A stretch of DNA of 64,000 nt from Limnohabitans planktonicus II-D5 (GCF_001270065.2 NZ_LFYT02000017.1:1-64000), one strand, 5' to 3'; shown: positions 23,222 through 33,842, counted from the first letter of the stretch. Program-made: numbers and translations. Notes: a model not told the origin generated them from the sequence alone.

Positions 23222-24441
23222 GCTACCTGCCCCAAGACAGCATGAGCTTGTGGTGGTTAGGCGCCGCGAGCCCCGTGCGCGTCGGCACTTTGAGCTTGCA
23301 AGACCAACGCCGCAAAGTGGCCCTGAGTTACGACCCCGCATGGATCGCATCGCCCCAAGGCTTTGCCTTGAGCGAAGACCTGCCATTGCGTCCGGGCCTG
23401 AACATGCCCGCCGAGCGCGACACGGCTGCCGGTGCAGTGGACGATGCCCGTCCCGATCAGTGGGGTGAACGCGTCATCCGTTTGATCGAGCGACCTGCCC
23501 GTTTGTCTTTGCTGGAGTATTTGTACTTTGCAGGGGATGACCGGTTTGGCGTTTTGGGCGTTTCATTGCAAGCGCAAACTTATGTGCCCGCCCCTACAGC
23601 CCCCATGCCCACGTTTGAGGGTCTGGCCGATATGCATCGGGCGGTTCAACGTGTCATGGCGGGTGAAGTGGTCAGTGAGCAGCAGCGCCGCTTGCTGCAA
23701 CCGGGCGTGTCCATGGGCGGCGCAGGACCTAAGTCGCTGATGCAGATGGATGGCGCGTCGTGGGTGGTCAAGTTTTCAGAGGGCGGTGAACTCGACTCGC
23801 CACTGATCGAATACGCCAGCCTGCAAATGGCCCGTCTTTGCGGCATACACACGGCAGACACATTGGCGCTGTCTTTGCCGCAAGGCCATGCTGTGGCCAT
23901 CAAACGCTTTGACCGCAGGGGCACCCAGCGCCTGCATGTCTTGTCTGCCCATGTGGCATTGCGTGCAGCTGGTGAAGCGATGGGCTACCCCGAGTTGGCC
24001 CAATTGATCCGCCGCCTGGGCCACCCCGACCAAGTGCGCGCTCAGCAGCAAGAGTTGTTCAGGCGCATGGTTTTCAACATCCTGATCGACAACACCGACG
24101 ACCACGAAAAGAACCACGCCCTGGTGCGTGGTGAAGATGGCCATTACGCGCTGTCACCCGCCTACGATGTCCTGCCCGCTGCGCAAGGACTGGGTTACCA
24201 GCAAATGCGCGTGGGGGCGCAGGGCCACGAGTCCAGCATCGACAATGCGCTGTCTGAGGCGCGGGCTTTCGGTCTGACGCAGGCTCAAGCTCGGCAGACC
24301 GTGGCCCAAATCGCCAGTCAGGTGGCGCAGTGGAAAGTCCTGTTCAAAAGCCTGAATGTGCGCGATGCAGACATGGACCTGCTGGCGCAGTATCTGGATG
24401 GAGCGCGTCTGAGCGAGCAACGTGATTTGAAAAATGCATAA
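23218..24441 (+). CDS. hipA: HipA-type serine/threonine kinase toxin
   Basis: This 407-residue protein has the HipA layout: an N-terminal subdomain followed by the kinase fold. GGAGPKSLMQ is the nucleotide-binding loop region. Asn287-xxx-Asp291-Asn292-x-Asp294-Asp295-His296-x-Lys298-Asn299 is the catalytic motif, and Asp317 in LSPAYDVLP matches the metal-binding aspartate. All key residues are present, so it is likely active. E. coli HipA phosphorylates glutamyl-tRNA synthetase and induces persistence; other HipA proteins have other targets, so the substrate here is unknown. The start overlaps hipB and has GGGGA seven bases before it. It is convergent with the ATPase gene downstream. Confidence 0.9.
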   Translation: MSYLPQDSMSLWWLGAASPVRVGTLSLQDQRRKVALSYDPAWIASPQGFALSEDLPLRPGLNMPAERDTAAGAVDDARPDQWGERVIRLIERPARLSLLEYLYFAGDDRFGVLGVSLQAQTYVPAPTAPMPTFEGLADMHRAVQRVMAGEVVSEQQRRLLQPGVSMGGAGPKSLMQMDGASWVVKFSEGGELDSPLIEYASLQMARLCGIHTADTLALSLPQGHAVAIKRFDRRGTQRLHVLSAHVALRAAGEAMGYPELAQLIRRLGHPDQVRAQQQELFRRMVFNILIDNTDDHEKNHALVRGEDGHYALSPAYDVLPAAQGLGYQQMRVGAQGHESSIDNALSEARAFGLTQAQARQTVAQIASQVAQWKVLFKSLNVRDADMDLLAQYLDGARLSEQRDLKNA

Positions 24442-24510
24442 CGCCCGTCGTCGCCTGCTGGTGTGTCGACAGGCTATGAGTGACTTCATTGAAGCGCCAT
24501 CACCCCGGCA

Positions 24511-25662
24511 TCACCCCGCCAGAACCCCAGCGATATCACCCACGGAAATCACCTCAACCCCTTCGGCAAAAGGCCAGCGCTGCTGCACAGGCGCCACGAT
24601 GTAGGTTTTATCGGGCTGCACGTCTTGCAGGGACTGCCAGAAGCCTTTGGTGACTTTGGGCGCGATGCTGAATTTGATTTCAAACCCGATTTTTCGTGGT
24701 CCGGATTCCACCACCACATCCAGCTCGGCACCCACTGCTGTTCTGTAAAACGACAGGCTGGCCCCGGCGGGCAAGTGGGCCGCAATCTGGTCGATGACAA
24801 AGCCTTCCCAGGATGCACCTGTCATGGGGTGGCCTTGCAAGTCGGTGACACTGGTCACGCCCAGAAGGCTGTGCAGCAGTCCGCTGTCGCGCACATAGAT
24901 TTTGGGGGCTTTGACCAAACGCTTGCCCAAATTGACGTGAAAGGGTTCGAGTTTTCTGACCAGCAGGGCACCCACCATGTGATCGAGCCAGCGCGTGACT
25001 GTCGGTGCGCTCACGTCCAGTGAGTTGGCAATGGCCGATGCATTGAACAACTGGCCATGCACATGGGCCAGCATGCGCCAAAAACGGCGCAGGCTTTCGG
25101 CATCTACGCGCAAGCCCAGTGCGGGCAAATCGGTGTTCAAAAGGTGGCGCATGAATGCCTCACGCCAAGCCCACGATGCCTGTGCATCGACGGCCGTGAA
25201 GCTGGGCGGAAAGCCTCCGCGTACCCACAGCTCTTGCACGGTGGCGAGGTCCGAGCCGACTTCATGGACTAGCAGCGGGAACATGTCGATCAGACTCAGG
25301 CGTCCGGCCAATGATTGCGATTGCCGCAGCAATTCAAACGAAGCCGAGCCCAGCAACACGAAGCGCCCAGGGCGACGGCTGCGGTCGATTTCACCGCGCA
25401 ACACAGAAAACAACTCCGGCGCATTTTGAACTTCGTCCAGGATGACCAGTCGGTCTGCATTGGCTTTCAAGAAGAGTGGGCCTTCACCCAGCCGGGCGCG
25501 GTCTTGTGGTGATTCCAAGTCCAGATAAATGGCACCCGGATGGGTTTCTAGCAGAGCGCGTGCCAATGTGGTCTTGCCAACCTGGCGTGGCCCCAAAATG
25601 GCCACAGCCGGGCTCCATGACAGATGTGAGGTCAGCGTGTTTTGGGCGATGCGTTCAAACAT
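24511..25662 (-). CDS. AAA_14 ATPase with DUF4143 domain
   Basis: This 383-residue protein has Walker A GPRQVGKTT (about residues 24-32), Walker B LVILDEVQ (about 71-78) and a sensor-like VLLGSAS, then a C-terminal DUF4143 domain with a winged-helix-like middle and a nuclease-like end (GAELDVVVESGPRKIGFEIKFS). It resembles the common AAA_14/DUF4143 proteins, whose function is poorly known. The E/D-V-V-V...E-I-K pattern resembles a PD-(D/E)xK core; this is inference. The ATG at 25662 touches a 37-bp palindrome, and AAGG lies directly against it, so a leaderless or operator-controlled transcript is possible. It is convergent with hipA. Confidence 0.85.
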   Translation of the reverse strand: MFERIAQNTLTSHLSWSPAVAILGPRQVGKTTLARALLETHPGAIYLDLESPQDRARLGEGPLFLKANADRLVILDEVQNAPELFSVLRGEIDRSRRPGRFVLLGSASFELLRQSQSLAGRLSLIDMFPLLVHEVGSDLATVQELWVRGGFPPSFTAVDAQASWAWREAFMRHLLNTDLPALGLRVDAESLRRFWRMLAHVHGQLFNASAIANSLDVSAPTVTRWLDHMVGALLVRKLEPFHVNLGKRLVKAPKIYVRDSGLLHSLLGVTSVTDLQGHPMTGASWEGFVIDQIAAHLPAGASLSFYRTAVGAELDVVVESGPRKIGFEIKFSIAPKVTKGFWQSLQDVQPDKTYIVAPVQQRWPFAEGVEVISVGDIAGVLAG

Positions 25663-25699
25663 CCTTGTATTTTAAATATGGCATATTCAAAATACAAGG
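25663..25699. promoter_or_regulatory. 37-bp near-perfect palindrome abutting the ATPase start
   Basis: Eighteen-base arms (CCTTGTATTTT, A or G, AATATG) face each other around one central base, with a single mismatch. The palindrome begins at the base next to the start codon of the AAA_14 gene. It contains the only AT-rich, TAAAAT-like -10 candidate and the AAGG. It is therefore a good candidate operator over promoter and start, possibly autoregulatory. Confidence 0.55.
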
Positions 25700-25761
25700 A
25701 TAAAAATCCGCCTTATTGATCCCCCACGCTGAAGTTCGAAATGTGTGAGACCTGTCTTCTC

Positions 25762-25837
25762 GTAGGTCGGCACTCGCAGAGTCCGACGTTATTGGTTTCG
25801 GCACAGGCCCATGTCGGCTCTGTTGCCGCCGACCTGC
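25762..25837. repeat. REP head-out pair with a third hairpin type
   Basis: A GTAG hairpin with inner stem ACTC/GAGT (25762-25787) and a 25-nt linker are followed by a hairpin with outer stem GTCGG/CCGAC and a different apex (CTCTGTTGCCG) ending CTGC. The preceding ATGTGTGAGACCTGTCTTCTC matches the flank of the pair near 22090. It lies upstream of transketolase. Confidence 0.8.
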
Positions 25838-25956
25838 AACATCATTGATGTATTGAATACTTCAGCTTGCCGGATCAATGAGGCCGCGCAAGGGTCTGTG
25901 CGTACACCCGTTAAAATCTCGGGTTTTCCAGAATACCCCCCCCGGAGCTGACCTAC

Positions 25957-27987
25957 ATGGCCAATCAACAACAAATGGCGAACGCCATCCGCGCGCTCGC
26001 AATGGACGCTGTTCAACAAGCCAACTCCGGTCACCCCGGCGCCCCCATGGGCATGGCCGACATGGCGGTGGCGCTGTGGGGCGATCACCTGCAACACAAC
26101 CCCAAGAACCCCCACTGGGCCAACCGTGACCGCTTTGTGCTGTCCAACGGCCACGGCTCCATGCTGATCTATTCGGTGCTGCACCTGACCGGCTACAAGT
26201 TGCCGATCGAAGAAATCAAGAATTTCCGCACCCTGCACAGCAAAACCGCAGGCCACCCCGAAGTGGGCGTGACCCCCGGCGTGGAAACCACCACCGGCCC
26301 GCTGGGCCAAGGCATCACCAACGCCGTGGGCATGGCGCTGGCCGAAAAAATGCTGGCTTCCGAGTTCAACCAAGAAGGCCACAAGATTGTCAACCACCAC
26401 ACTTATGTGTTCCTGGGTGACGGCTGCCTGATGGAAGGCATCAGCCACGAAGCCGTGGCCCTGGCCGGTGCCTGGAAGCTGAACAAACTGATTGCGCTGT
26501 ACGACGACAACGGCATCTCGATCGACGGGCAAGTGGCCCCTTGGTTCATCGACAACACGCCCCAGCGTTTTACCGCTTGCGGCTGGAACGTGATCGACGC
26601 TGTGGACGGCCATGACGCTGCTGCCGTGTCGGCCGCGATTGCCGCTGCCCGCCACAGCGCTGACAAGCCCACCCTGATCGTCTGCAAAACCGCCATCGGC
26701 AAGGGCTCGCCCAACCGTGCTGGCACCTCCAAAGCCCACGGCGAGCCTTTGGGCGCTGAAGAAATCAAACTCACCCGCGAAGCCATGGGCTGGACGGCCG
26801 AGCCCTTCAAGATCCCCAAAGAGGTCTACGCCGATTGGGATGCCAAAGTCGCAGGCAAAGCCCGCGAAGACGAGTGGAACACCACCTTTGCCGCTTACAA
26901 AGCCGCCTTCCCCGCACAAGCCAAAGAGTTTGTGCGCCGCATGAAGGGCGACTTGCCCAAGAACTTCAACCAGGTGGCTTTTGACGCCGTGGTAGCTGCC
27001 CACACCAAGGGCGAGACCGTGGCCAGCCGCAAGGCCAGCCAGTTGGCCCTCGAAGCCTTCACCGCTGCCTTGCCCGAAATGTTGGGTGGCTCGGCCGACC
27101 TGACCGGCTCCAACCTGACCAACACCAAGAGCACCCCCGCCTTCCGCGTGGACCTGGCCGGTGATGTGGTCAAAACCGAAGACGGGAAAATCGGTCGCCA
27201 CATCAACTACGGCGTGCGCGAATTCGGCATGGCCGCCATCATGAACGGCGTCGCGTTACATGGCGGTTACATCCCCTACGGCGGCACCTTCCTCACTTTC
27301 TCTGACTACTCACGCAACGCCATCCGCATGGCAGCGCTGATGAAGCAGCGCGTGATCCACGTCTTCACCCACGACTCCATTGGCTTGGGCGAAGACGGCC
27401 CGACCCACCAGTCGATCGAGCACGCCGCCAGCCTGCGCTTGATCCCTGGCCTGGACGTGTGGCGTCCTGCCGACACGGCCGAAACCACCGTGGCCTGGGC
27501 CGTGGCCCTGCAAAACGCCAACCGCCCATCGGCCCTGCTGCTGTCGCGCCAAAACCTGGCCTACTCGCCCAAGAGCGATCTGGGTGACATCAGCCGTGGC
27601 GCGTATGTGTTGTCCGAGCCCGAGCAAGTCGGCATCAAGAAAACCCACGGCGTGATCATCGCCACCGGCTCCGAAGTGCAACTGGCCCTGGCCGCGCAAA
27701 AGCTGCTGGCCGAACGCAAGATCGGTGTGCGCGTGGTCTCCATGCCCAGCACCAATGTGTTTGACCGCCAAGACAGCGAATACAAGCAAAGCGTTTTGCC
27801 CAAAGGCCTGCCCCGCGTGGCGGTCGAAATGGGCTCTACCGACGGTTGGTGGAAGTACGGCTGCGCCGCCGTGGTCGGCATCGACACCTACGGGGAATCG
27901 GCCCCCGCACCTGTGCTGTTCAAACACTTTGGCTTCACCGCCGAAAACGTGGCCGACACCGTCCACGCTGCGCTGCTCAAGGCCTGA
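25957..27987 (+). CDS. tkt: Transketolase
   Basis: This 676-residue, full-length transketolase transfers two-carbon ketol units between sugar phosphates in the pentose phosphate and Calvin cycles, using thiamine diphosphate. Visible features: N-terminal [12 protein letters not shown], the thiamine diphosphate motif starting GDGCLMEG (residue 154 on), [11 protein letters not shown], the pyrimidine-domain YGVREFGM with catalytic Glu422, [14 protein letters not shown], and a C-terminal domain from about residue 560. Start ATG has GGAG 11 bases upstream. gap follows after 137 bases in the same direction. tkt-gap neighbours occur in several betaproteobacteria and suggest co-regulation of central carbon flow. 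Confidence 0.97.
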   Translation: MANQQQMANAIRALAMDAVQQANSGHPGAPMGMADMAVALWGDHLQHNPKNPHWANRDRFVLSNGHGSMLIYSVLHLTGYKLPIEEIKNFRTLHSKTAGHPEVGVTPGVETTTGPLGQGITNAVGMALAEKMLASEFNQEGHKIVNHHTYVFLGDGCLMEGISHEAVALAGAWKLNKLIALYDDNGISIDGQVAPWFIDNTPQRFTACGWNVIDAVDGHDAAAVSAAIAAARHSADKPTLIVCKTAIGKGSPNRAGTSKAHGEPLGAEEIKLTREAMGWTAEPFKIPKEVYADWDAKVAGKAREDEWNTTFAAYKAAFPAQAKEFVRRMKGDLPKNFNQVAFDAVVAAHTKGETVASRKASQLALEAFTAALPEMLGGSADLTGSNLTNTKSTPAFRVDLAGDVVKTEDGKIGRHINYGVREFGMAAIMNGVALHGGYIPYGGTFLTFSDYSRNAIRMAALMKQRVIHVFTHDSIGLGEDGPTHQSIEHAASLRLIPGLDVWRPADTAETTVAWAVALQNANRPSALLLSRQNLAYSPKSDLGDISRGAYVLSEPEQVGIKKTHGVIIATGSEVQLALAAQKLLAERKIGVRVVSMPSTNVFDRQDSEYKQSVLPKGLPRVAVEMGSTDGWWKYGCAAVVGIDTYGESAPAPVLFKHFGFTAENVADTVHAALLKA

Positions 27988-28011
27988 AAAGGCCACTGAC
28001 CGGCCGGACTC

Positions 28012-28036
28012 CATCAGCGCCCGCAAGGCGCTGATG
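28012..28036 (+). terminator. Perfect hairpin between tkt and gap
   Basis: CATCAGCGCC and GGCGCTGATG form a perfect ten-pair stem with a five-base loop, 24 bases after the tkt stop. No T-run follows, so it may be a weak terminator or an mRNA-stabilising processing site that sets different levels of the two enzymes. Confidence 0.4.
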
Positions 28037-28081
28037 CCACGTCCGGGATCAGGATTCTGAAAGGGTCTTGATTTCAAATCC

Positions 28082-29132
<1,051 letters not shown>

Positions 29133-29219
29133 GTCCGCGGGGTCTTCGACCGCCGACATGCGAAGCACCTCAACACCGATTGACTACTTCCCCGTAGGTC
29201 GGCACTCGCAGAGTCCGAC
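29133..29219. repeat. REP arms after gap
   Basis: A degenerate GGTC/GACC-type hairpin (29133-29157) begins right at the gap stop codon. A perfect GTAG hairpin with inner stem ACTC/GAGT follows at 29194-29219. Their heads face each other, unlike the usual head-out pairs. Confidence 0.75.
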
Positions 29220-29292
29220 AAAAGCAAGCGCATCCGTCAAAGCCCGCAACAGCCAGCTTGGTTCTGTGACGTTTTCAATGGTCAAGAATTTT

Positions 29293-29368
29293 GTAGGTCG
29301 GCGGCAACAGAGCCGACATGCAGCCTGCGCCGAAGTCAGCAATGTCGGCTCTGTTGCCACCGACCTAC
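29293..29368. repeat. REP head-out pair, third hairpin type
   Basis: 29293-29317 is GTAG plus stem GTCGG/CCGAC with apex CGGCAACAGAG. 29344-29368 is its mirror image ending CTAC. The pair is 76 bp long, the same size as other head-out pairs, but its apex sequence differs from the two common types. It matches the second arm at 25813-25837. Confidence 0.8.
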
Positions 29369-29388
29369 GGGGTGACGATGAAAAAAAT

Positions 29389-29631
29389 TCACAGGGTCGG
29401 ATGAATAGAATTCGTCGCCTGAAGGCGCTCGGCCAGCCAGACCTTGATCACGGACTGCCTCGTCACCCCCAGTTTGCTGGCTTCGCGATCCAGCGAGTCA
29501 ATCATCCAAGTTGGAAAATCAACATTCACCCGCTTCTGATCCTGCAGCACGCGCCTGGCTTTGGACAAGTCCAAAGAAGCCGTGATGTCGGCGCCATCAT
29601 CGAACTGTTGCTCGAACTTTTTAGCTTTCAT
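29389..29631 (-). CDS. brnA: BrnA-type antitoxin (orphan)
   Basis: This 80-residue protein resembles BrnA/CopG-type antitoxins: an acidic N-terminus, then a ribbon-helix-helix segment (RVNVDFPTWMIDSLDREASKLGVTRQSVIKVWLAERL). Such proteins bind and inhibit a BrnT ribonuclease toxin and autoregulate. The toxin gene normally lies just upstream and overlaps the antitoxin start. Here only the last 27 codons of a BrnT-like frame remain, ending eight bases inside this gene. The antitoxin is therefore probably an orphan. Its reading frame is intact. Confidence 0.78.
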   Translation of the reverse strand: MKAKKFEQQFDDGADITASLDLSKARRVLQDQKRVNVDFPTWMIDSLDREASKLGVTRQSVIKVWLAERLQATNSIHPTL

Positions 29632-29704
29632 AAAGTGCCACCTCTTCTGTGCGTGCGCGACGCACGGATATCAATCGGATATGGGTGCACCGGTAGGTAA
29701 TTTC
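29621..29704 (-). pseudogene. brnT: Remnant of a BrnT-type toxin gene (C-terminus)
   Basis: In the frame reading through the brnA start, codons give EITYRCTH followed by IRLISVRRARTEEVALYES and TAA. This closely matches the conserved C-terminal strand and tail of BrnT toxins. An in-frame TGA (29717-29719) lies a few codons further upstream, and no BrnT-like sequence continues beyond. The rest of the toxin has been deleted, probably when the present junction with the oxidoreductase gene formed. The arginine-rich tail alone cannot be a toxin. Confidence 0.7.
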
Positions 29705-29773
29705 AGAGGCACGCCATCACAACGAACAACATAAAACCAAGCTTCGCACCCACAAGCTGCCGGGTGAAAAGCA

Positions 29774-31363
29774 TCAATGCTTTGCGCGTATCCAATCCAC
29801 CGCCTTCTCCGCAATCATGATCGTCGGCGCATTGGTGTTGCCGCTCACGATGCGCGGCATGACCGAGGCGTCGACCACGCGCAGGCCGGGCACGCCGTGC
29901 ACGCGCAGCTGCGGATCCACCACTGCCATCTCGTCCTGGCCCATGCGGCAGGTGCCCACCGGGTGGTAGACCGTGTCGGCGTGTTGGCGAATCCAGTGAT
30001 CGAGTTGTTCATCGCTGCGTGCATCGGCAGACGCAGCCCACTCTTTGCCATACGCGGCCAATGCGGGTTGGGCCAGGATGTTTTGAGCTTGCCGAACCCC
30101 ATCTCGCAAGCGCTGCAGGTCACGCGGGTCGCTTAAAAACTGGGGGTCAATCAGCGGTGCGCTTTGCGGATTGCGGTCGACCAATTGCACACGGCCCCGG
30201 CTGTCGGGTTGCAGCAGACACACATGCAGCGAATAGCCATGCCCCAGCGTCAGTTGGCGGCCGTGGTCCACCAGTTTGGCCACCACAAAGTGCAGCTGAA
30301 TGTCCGGGTGCGACTCACTGGGGCGGCTTTTGTAAAACGCGCCGCCCTCGGCGAAGTTGGTGGTCAGACGCCCTTGGCGGTGTTGCCGCCAGGCCCACAG
30401 GGCCTGCAAGGTGTGCCATGCGCCACGGGGAGACACGCCGATCAAATCGGTCTGCCCCGGCGCATCGGCCACCAGCACGGCGTCCGGGTGGTCGTGCAGG
30501 TTTTCGCCCACGCCAGGCAAGTTGTGCAGCACTTCAATACCCAGGCTTTGCAAATGCGCAGCAGGCCCAATGCCTGAGCGCATGAGGATGGCGGGCGACT
30601 GGAAAGCACCCGCACTCAAAATGATTTCGCGCCGGGCCGTCAAGCTCAAGGGCTGGCGGCCTTGCAAGGCATGCACCTGCCGCGCCACGCCATCCACCAG
30701 GCCAATGCGGTCCACCGTCACGCCCGTCATCACATGCAAATTGGTGCGGCCCAAGTTGGGCGTGAGGTAAGCCTTGGCCGCGCTGAAACGCTCGCCCGCC
30801 TTCTGCGTGACTTGGTACAGGCCCACACCTTCTTGTGTGGGGCCATTGAAGTCGGTGGTGTGCGCCAAACCGGCTTGCACGCCTGCCTCGACAAAGCGCT
30901 TGGCAAACGCATTGGGGCTTTGCAGATCGGCCACGTTCAAAGGGCCGTTTTGGCCATGCCATTCGTTGTGAATGCGCTCGTTGTGCTCGGCCTTCAGAAA
31001 GTAGGGCAAGACCTCGGCCCAGGACCAGCCTTGGCAACCCATGTCGGCCCAAGTGTCGTAATCCACGGCTTGGCCACGGATGTAGGCCATCGCATTGGTC
31101 GAGCTGGAGCCCCCCAAGGTGCGGCCTCGTGGCTGAAAACCGATGCGGCCGTTCAAGCCGGGCTGCGGCACGGTGTTCAGGCCCTCCGAGACAATTTCGG
31201 TGCGGGCCATGAGCGCAATGCCTGCGGGGCAATGGATCAAGTTGCTCGTGTCGGGCGGTCCGGCCTCGATCAGGGCCACCTGCACGCTGGGGTCTTCGCT
31301 CAAGCGACTGGCCAGCACACACCCGGCCGAGCCGCCGCCCACGATCACGTAGTCAAATTCCAT
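29774..31363 (-). CDS. GMC-family FAD-dependent alcohol dehydrogenase (AlkJ-like)
   Basis: This 529-residue GMC oxidoreductase has an N-terminal FAD motif ([21 protein letters not shown]), the GMC signature [18 protein letters not shown], and a C-terminal [10 protein letters not shown] with catalytic His467, then [14 protein letters not shown]. The sequence is close to Pseudomonas AlkJ as I remember it (VGFYQVTQK-like, HDHPD-like and SRGR segments). AlkJ oxidises medium-chain alcohols and passes electrons to the respiratory chain. Divergence from an alkB-type gene 215 bases away supports that role; choline dehydrogenase-like alternatives remain possible. The frame extends 43 codons upstream, but [11 protein letters not shown] at 31363, with GGGGG six bases before the ATG, is the natural start. 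Confidence 0.88.
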   Translation of the reverse strand: MEFDYVIVGGGSAGCVLASRLSEDPSVQVALIEAGPPDTSNLIHCPAGIALMARTEIVSEGLNTVPQPGLNGRIGFQPRGRTLGGSSSTNAMAYIRGQAVDYDTWADMGCQGWSWAEVLPYFLKAEHNERIHNEWHGQNGPLNVADLQSPNAFAKRFVEAGVQAGLAHTTDFNGPTQEGVGLYQVTQKAGERFSAAKAYLTPNLGRTNLHVMTGVTVDRIGLVDGVARQVHALQGRQPLSLTARREIILSAGAFQSPAILMRSGIGPAAHLQSLGIEVLHNLPGVGENLHDHPDAVLVADAPGQTDLIGVSPRGAWHTLQALWAWRQHRQGRLTTNFAEGGAFYKSRPSESHPDIQLHFVVAKLVDHGRQLTLGHGYSLHVCLLQPDSRGRVQLVDRNPQSAPLIDPQFLSDPRDLQRLRDGVRQAQNILAQPALAAYGKEWAASADARSDEQLDHWIRQHADTVYHPVGTCRMGQDEMAVVDPQLRVHGVPGLRVVDASVMPRIVSGNTNAPTIMIAEKAVDWIRAKH

Positions 31364-31578
31364 GAATTCCCCCCGTCCAAATGTTTTGTGTGGCCAATAT
31401 AAGGGCTTCAGCGTGCCTTGGCCTGTCTTGTGTGTATCAGGGTTTTTCCCAGCAAACCCCATGCCATGGCGACATCTCGTTGGCCCCAACACCCCTCACA
31501 ATGGCACCACATTGGGAGACAAGTTATGTGGACCGTTCTTGAGTTTGTTGGCCCGAAACGCTTCAGCAGGCATCAGCC
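31364..31578. promoter_or_regulatory. Divergent control region of the GMC and alkB-type genes
   Basis: These 215 bases separate two divergent genes of one likely pathway and must hold both promoters. A TATATT -10-like box lies near 31395-31401 on the minus strand, without a good -35. No operator was identified. Confidence 0.35.
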
Positions 31579-32730
31579 GTGAACAGTCCAAGCATCCCAC
31601 TCGACGAGGCATGGCAAGACAAGCGCTGGCTGTGGCTGCTGAGCCCGTCGATTCCCCTGACATTCACAAGCTCCTTGCTGGCCTTCGTCTACACAGGCCA
31701 ATGGTGGTGCATGCTGCTGGCCCCGCTGATCATCCATGTGTTGTTGCCCGTGCTCGACCGCGTGTTGGGCGAGGACTTCAGCAACCCACCCGAATCGGCG
31801 GTGGCGCAACTCGATGCCGATGTGTTTTACCGCGCCATGGTGTGGGCCTATGTGCCCCTGCAAATGATCGGCACGGTGTTGGGTGCCTGGATCGCCGTCA
31901 GTCAGCCCTTGACCTGGCTGGGCTATGCCGCCTTGGTGTTCACGGTGGGGGCCATCAACGGCATTGGCATTGGCACCGCGCATGAGCTGGGCCACAAAAA
32001 GGAGACCCTTGACCGGTGGCTGTCTAAGATCGCATTGGCGCCCAGTGCGTACGGCCACTTTTTTGTGGAGCACAACCGAGGTCACCACAAACGCGTGGCC
32101 ACCCCGGAAGACCCGGCCAGCGCACGCATGGGTGAAAGTTTTTGGGCCTTTTTGCCGCGCTCGGTGTGGGGCAGCCTGCAGTCGGCCTGGGCTTTGGAGC
32201 AAGAGCGCCTGAACAAACAAGGCCACAGCGTTTGGCACTTGCAAAACCACAACCTGCAAGCCTGGGGCCTGACGCTGCTCTTGTTTGGCGCACTGGTGGC
32301 ATGGCTGGGCTGGATGGCTTTGCCCTTTTTGCTGGTGCAGGCCGTGTATGCATCCTCCATGCTGGAGGTGGTGAACTATGTGGAGCACTACGGTTTGCTG
32401 CGCCAACGTGACGCGTCTGGCCGCTATGTACGCTGCGAGCCCGAGCACTCCTGGAACAGCAACCACCTGGTGGGCAACTTGTTGTTGTACCAACTGCAAA
32501 GGCATTCCGACCACCACGCGCACCCCAGCCGCCGCTACCAGGCGCTGCGGCATTTCGCAGCCGCGCCGCAACTGCCCGCAGGCTACGCCAGCATGATCAC
32601 GGTGGGGTACCTGCCGCCCCTTTGGTTTGCGTGGATGGACCCCCGCGTCATGGCGCACTATGGCGGGAACTTGCAACGGGTGAATCTGCAAGCCTCGGCC
32701 AGACGGCGGCTCATGCAGCGTTGGGGCTGA
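31579..32730 (+). CDS. alkB: AlkB-type alkane 1-monooxygenase
   Basis: This 383-residue integral membrane di-iron enzyme is likely to hydroxylate the terminal carbon of alkanes or related chains, using electrons from a rubredoxin. The histidine boxes are complete: HELGHK (His135, His139), HNRGHH (His165, His169, His170), and LQRHSDHHA (His309, His312, His313), plus NYVEHYG. About six hydrophobic segments are spread over residues 15-270. No rubredoxin is fused or adjacent. The start is GTG at 31579, with CAGG upstream, as no in-frame ATG lies nearby. It is divergent from an AlkJ-like dehydrogenase. Relatives also act on other substrates, so chain-length preference is open. Confidence 0.92.
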   Translation: MNSPSIPLDEAWQDKRWLWLLSPSIPLTFTSSLLAFVYTGQWWCMLLAPLIIHVLLPVLDRVLGEDFSNPPESAVAQLDADVFYRAMVWAYVPLQMIGTVLGAWIAVSQPLTWLGYAALVFTVGAINGIGIGTAHELGHKKETLDRWLSKIALAPSAYGHFFVEHNRGHHKRVATPEDPASARMGESFWAFLPRSVWGSLQSAWALEQERLNKQGHSVWHLQNHNLQAWGLTLLLFGALVAWLGWMALPFLLVQAVYASSMLEVVNYVEHYGLLRQRDASGRYVRCEPEHSWNSNHLVGNLLLYQLQRHSDHHAHPSRRYQALRHFAAAPQLPAGYASMITVGYLPPLWFAWMDPRVMAHYGGNLQRVNLQASARRRLMQRWG

Positions 32731-32852
32731 GCGCTGTCAATGCAAAGCCAGTCATGCCTTGATTGTTTCTGCAGGAGCCCGCCCCTGTGCGTGATGTTTT
32801 CAATGTCTTGAGCACAAAGACCCAGACATGAGCCTGTGCCGAAACCCATAAC

Positions 32853-33617
32853 GTCGGACTCTGCGAGTGCCGACCTACGAGATGGCGGTGATTTGTAGGT
32901 CGGCGGTCAAAGACCCCGACGTTGGCCTGAGCAGAAACCCATAACGTCGGACTCTGCGAGTACCGACCTGCGAGATGGCGGTGATTTGTAGGTCGGTGGT
33001 CAAAGACCCCGACATGAGCCTGTGCCGAAACCCATAACGTCCAACTCTGCGAGTACCAACCTGCGAGATGGTGGTGATTTGTAGGTCGGCGGTCGCAGAC
33101 CCCGACGTTGGCCTGAGCAGAACCCATAACGTCGGACTCTGCGAGTACCGACCTACGAGACGGCGGTCATTTGTAGGTCGGCGGTCAAAGACCCCGACGT
33201 GGCCCTGTGCAGAACCCATCATGTCGGACTCTGCGAGTGCCGACCTACGAGATGGCGGTGATTTGTAGGTCGGCGGTCAAAGACCCCGACGTTGGCCTGA
33301 GCAGAACCCATAACGTTGGACTCTGCGAGTGCCGACCTACGAGATGGCGGTGATTTGTAGGTCGGCGGTCGCAGACCCCGACATGAGCCTGTGCCGAACC
33401 CATAACGTCGTACTCTGCGAGTGCCGACCTACGAGATGGCGGTGATTTGTAGGTCGGCGGTCAAAGACCCGGACGTGGGCCTGAGCAGAAACCCATAACG
33501 TCGGACTCTGCGAGTACCGACCTGCGAGATGGCGGTGATTTGTAGGTCGGCGGTCGCAGACCCCGACGTTGGCCTGAGCAGAACCCATCATGTCGTACTC
33601 TGCGAGTGCCGACCTAC
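32853..33617. repeat. GTAG-type REP/BIME array 3 (largest, 17 arms)
   Basis: ACTC/GAGT-type arms start at 32853, 32946, 33039, 33131, 33223, 33315, 33407, 33500 and 33592, a 92-93 bp period. Eight GGTC/GACC-type arms lie between them. Orientation is inverted compared with array 2, and the 16-nt spacer is the reverse complement of that in array 2. The array fills the space after the alkB-type gene. Bases 32731-32852 before it show no gene. Confidence 0.88.
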
Positions 33618-33698
33618 GAGATGACATGTCACACACATTTCAAACTACACCGTGCCGGATCAAAAAAGGGGAAGCTTACGAACATGCGCTTCGTGGGC

Positions 33699-33842
33699 TT
33701 ATTGCCCGTGGGGATCTTTTCCCTCAGAAGAGTCCTTGGTTTGGGGTCTTTCACCTTTGGGTCGGCCGGAAAACATGGTCCACCAGACAATCAGCACGAA
33801 AATCAAGCCTGCAGCCAAAGCTTCCAACAAAATCAGTCCCAT
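33699..33842 (-). CDS. Small single-pass membrane protein (47 aa)
   Basis: This short frame encodes a hydrophobic N-terminal half (about residues 2-24, one transmembrane helix ending in WWTMF) and a charged, hydrophilic tail (SGRPKGERPQTKDSSEGKDPHGQ). The ATG is preceded by AAGGAG at a seven-base spacing, a strong ribosome binding site that argues for a real gene. Remarkably, its start codon overlaps that of mltA on the opposite strand (CATG at 33840-33843), so its ribosome binding site lies inside the antisense of the mltA signal-peptide codons. I do not recognise a named family and its function is unknown. Confidence 0.62.
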   Translation of the reverse strand: MGLILLEALAAGLIFVLIVWWTMFSGRPKGERPQTKDSSEGKDPHGQ

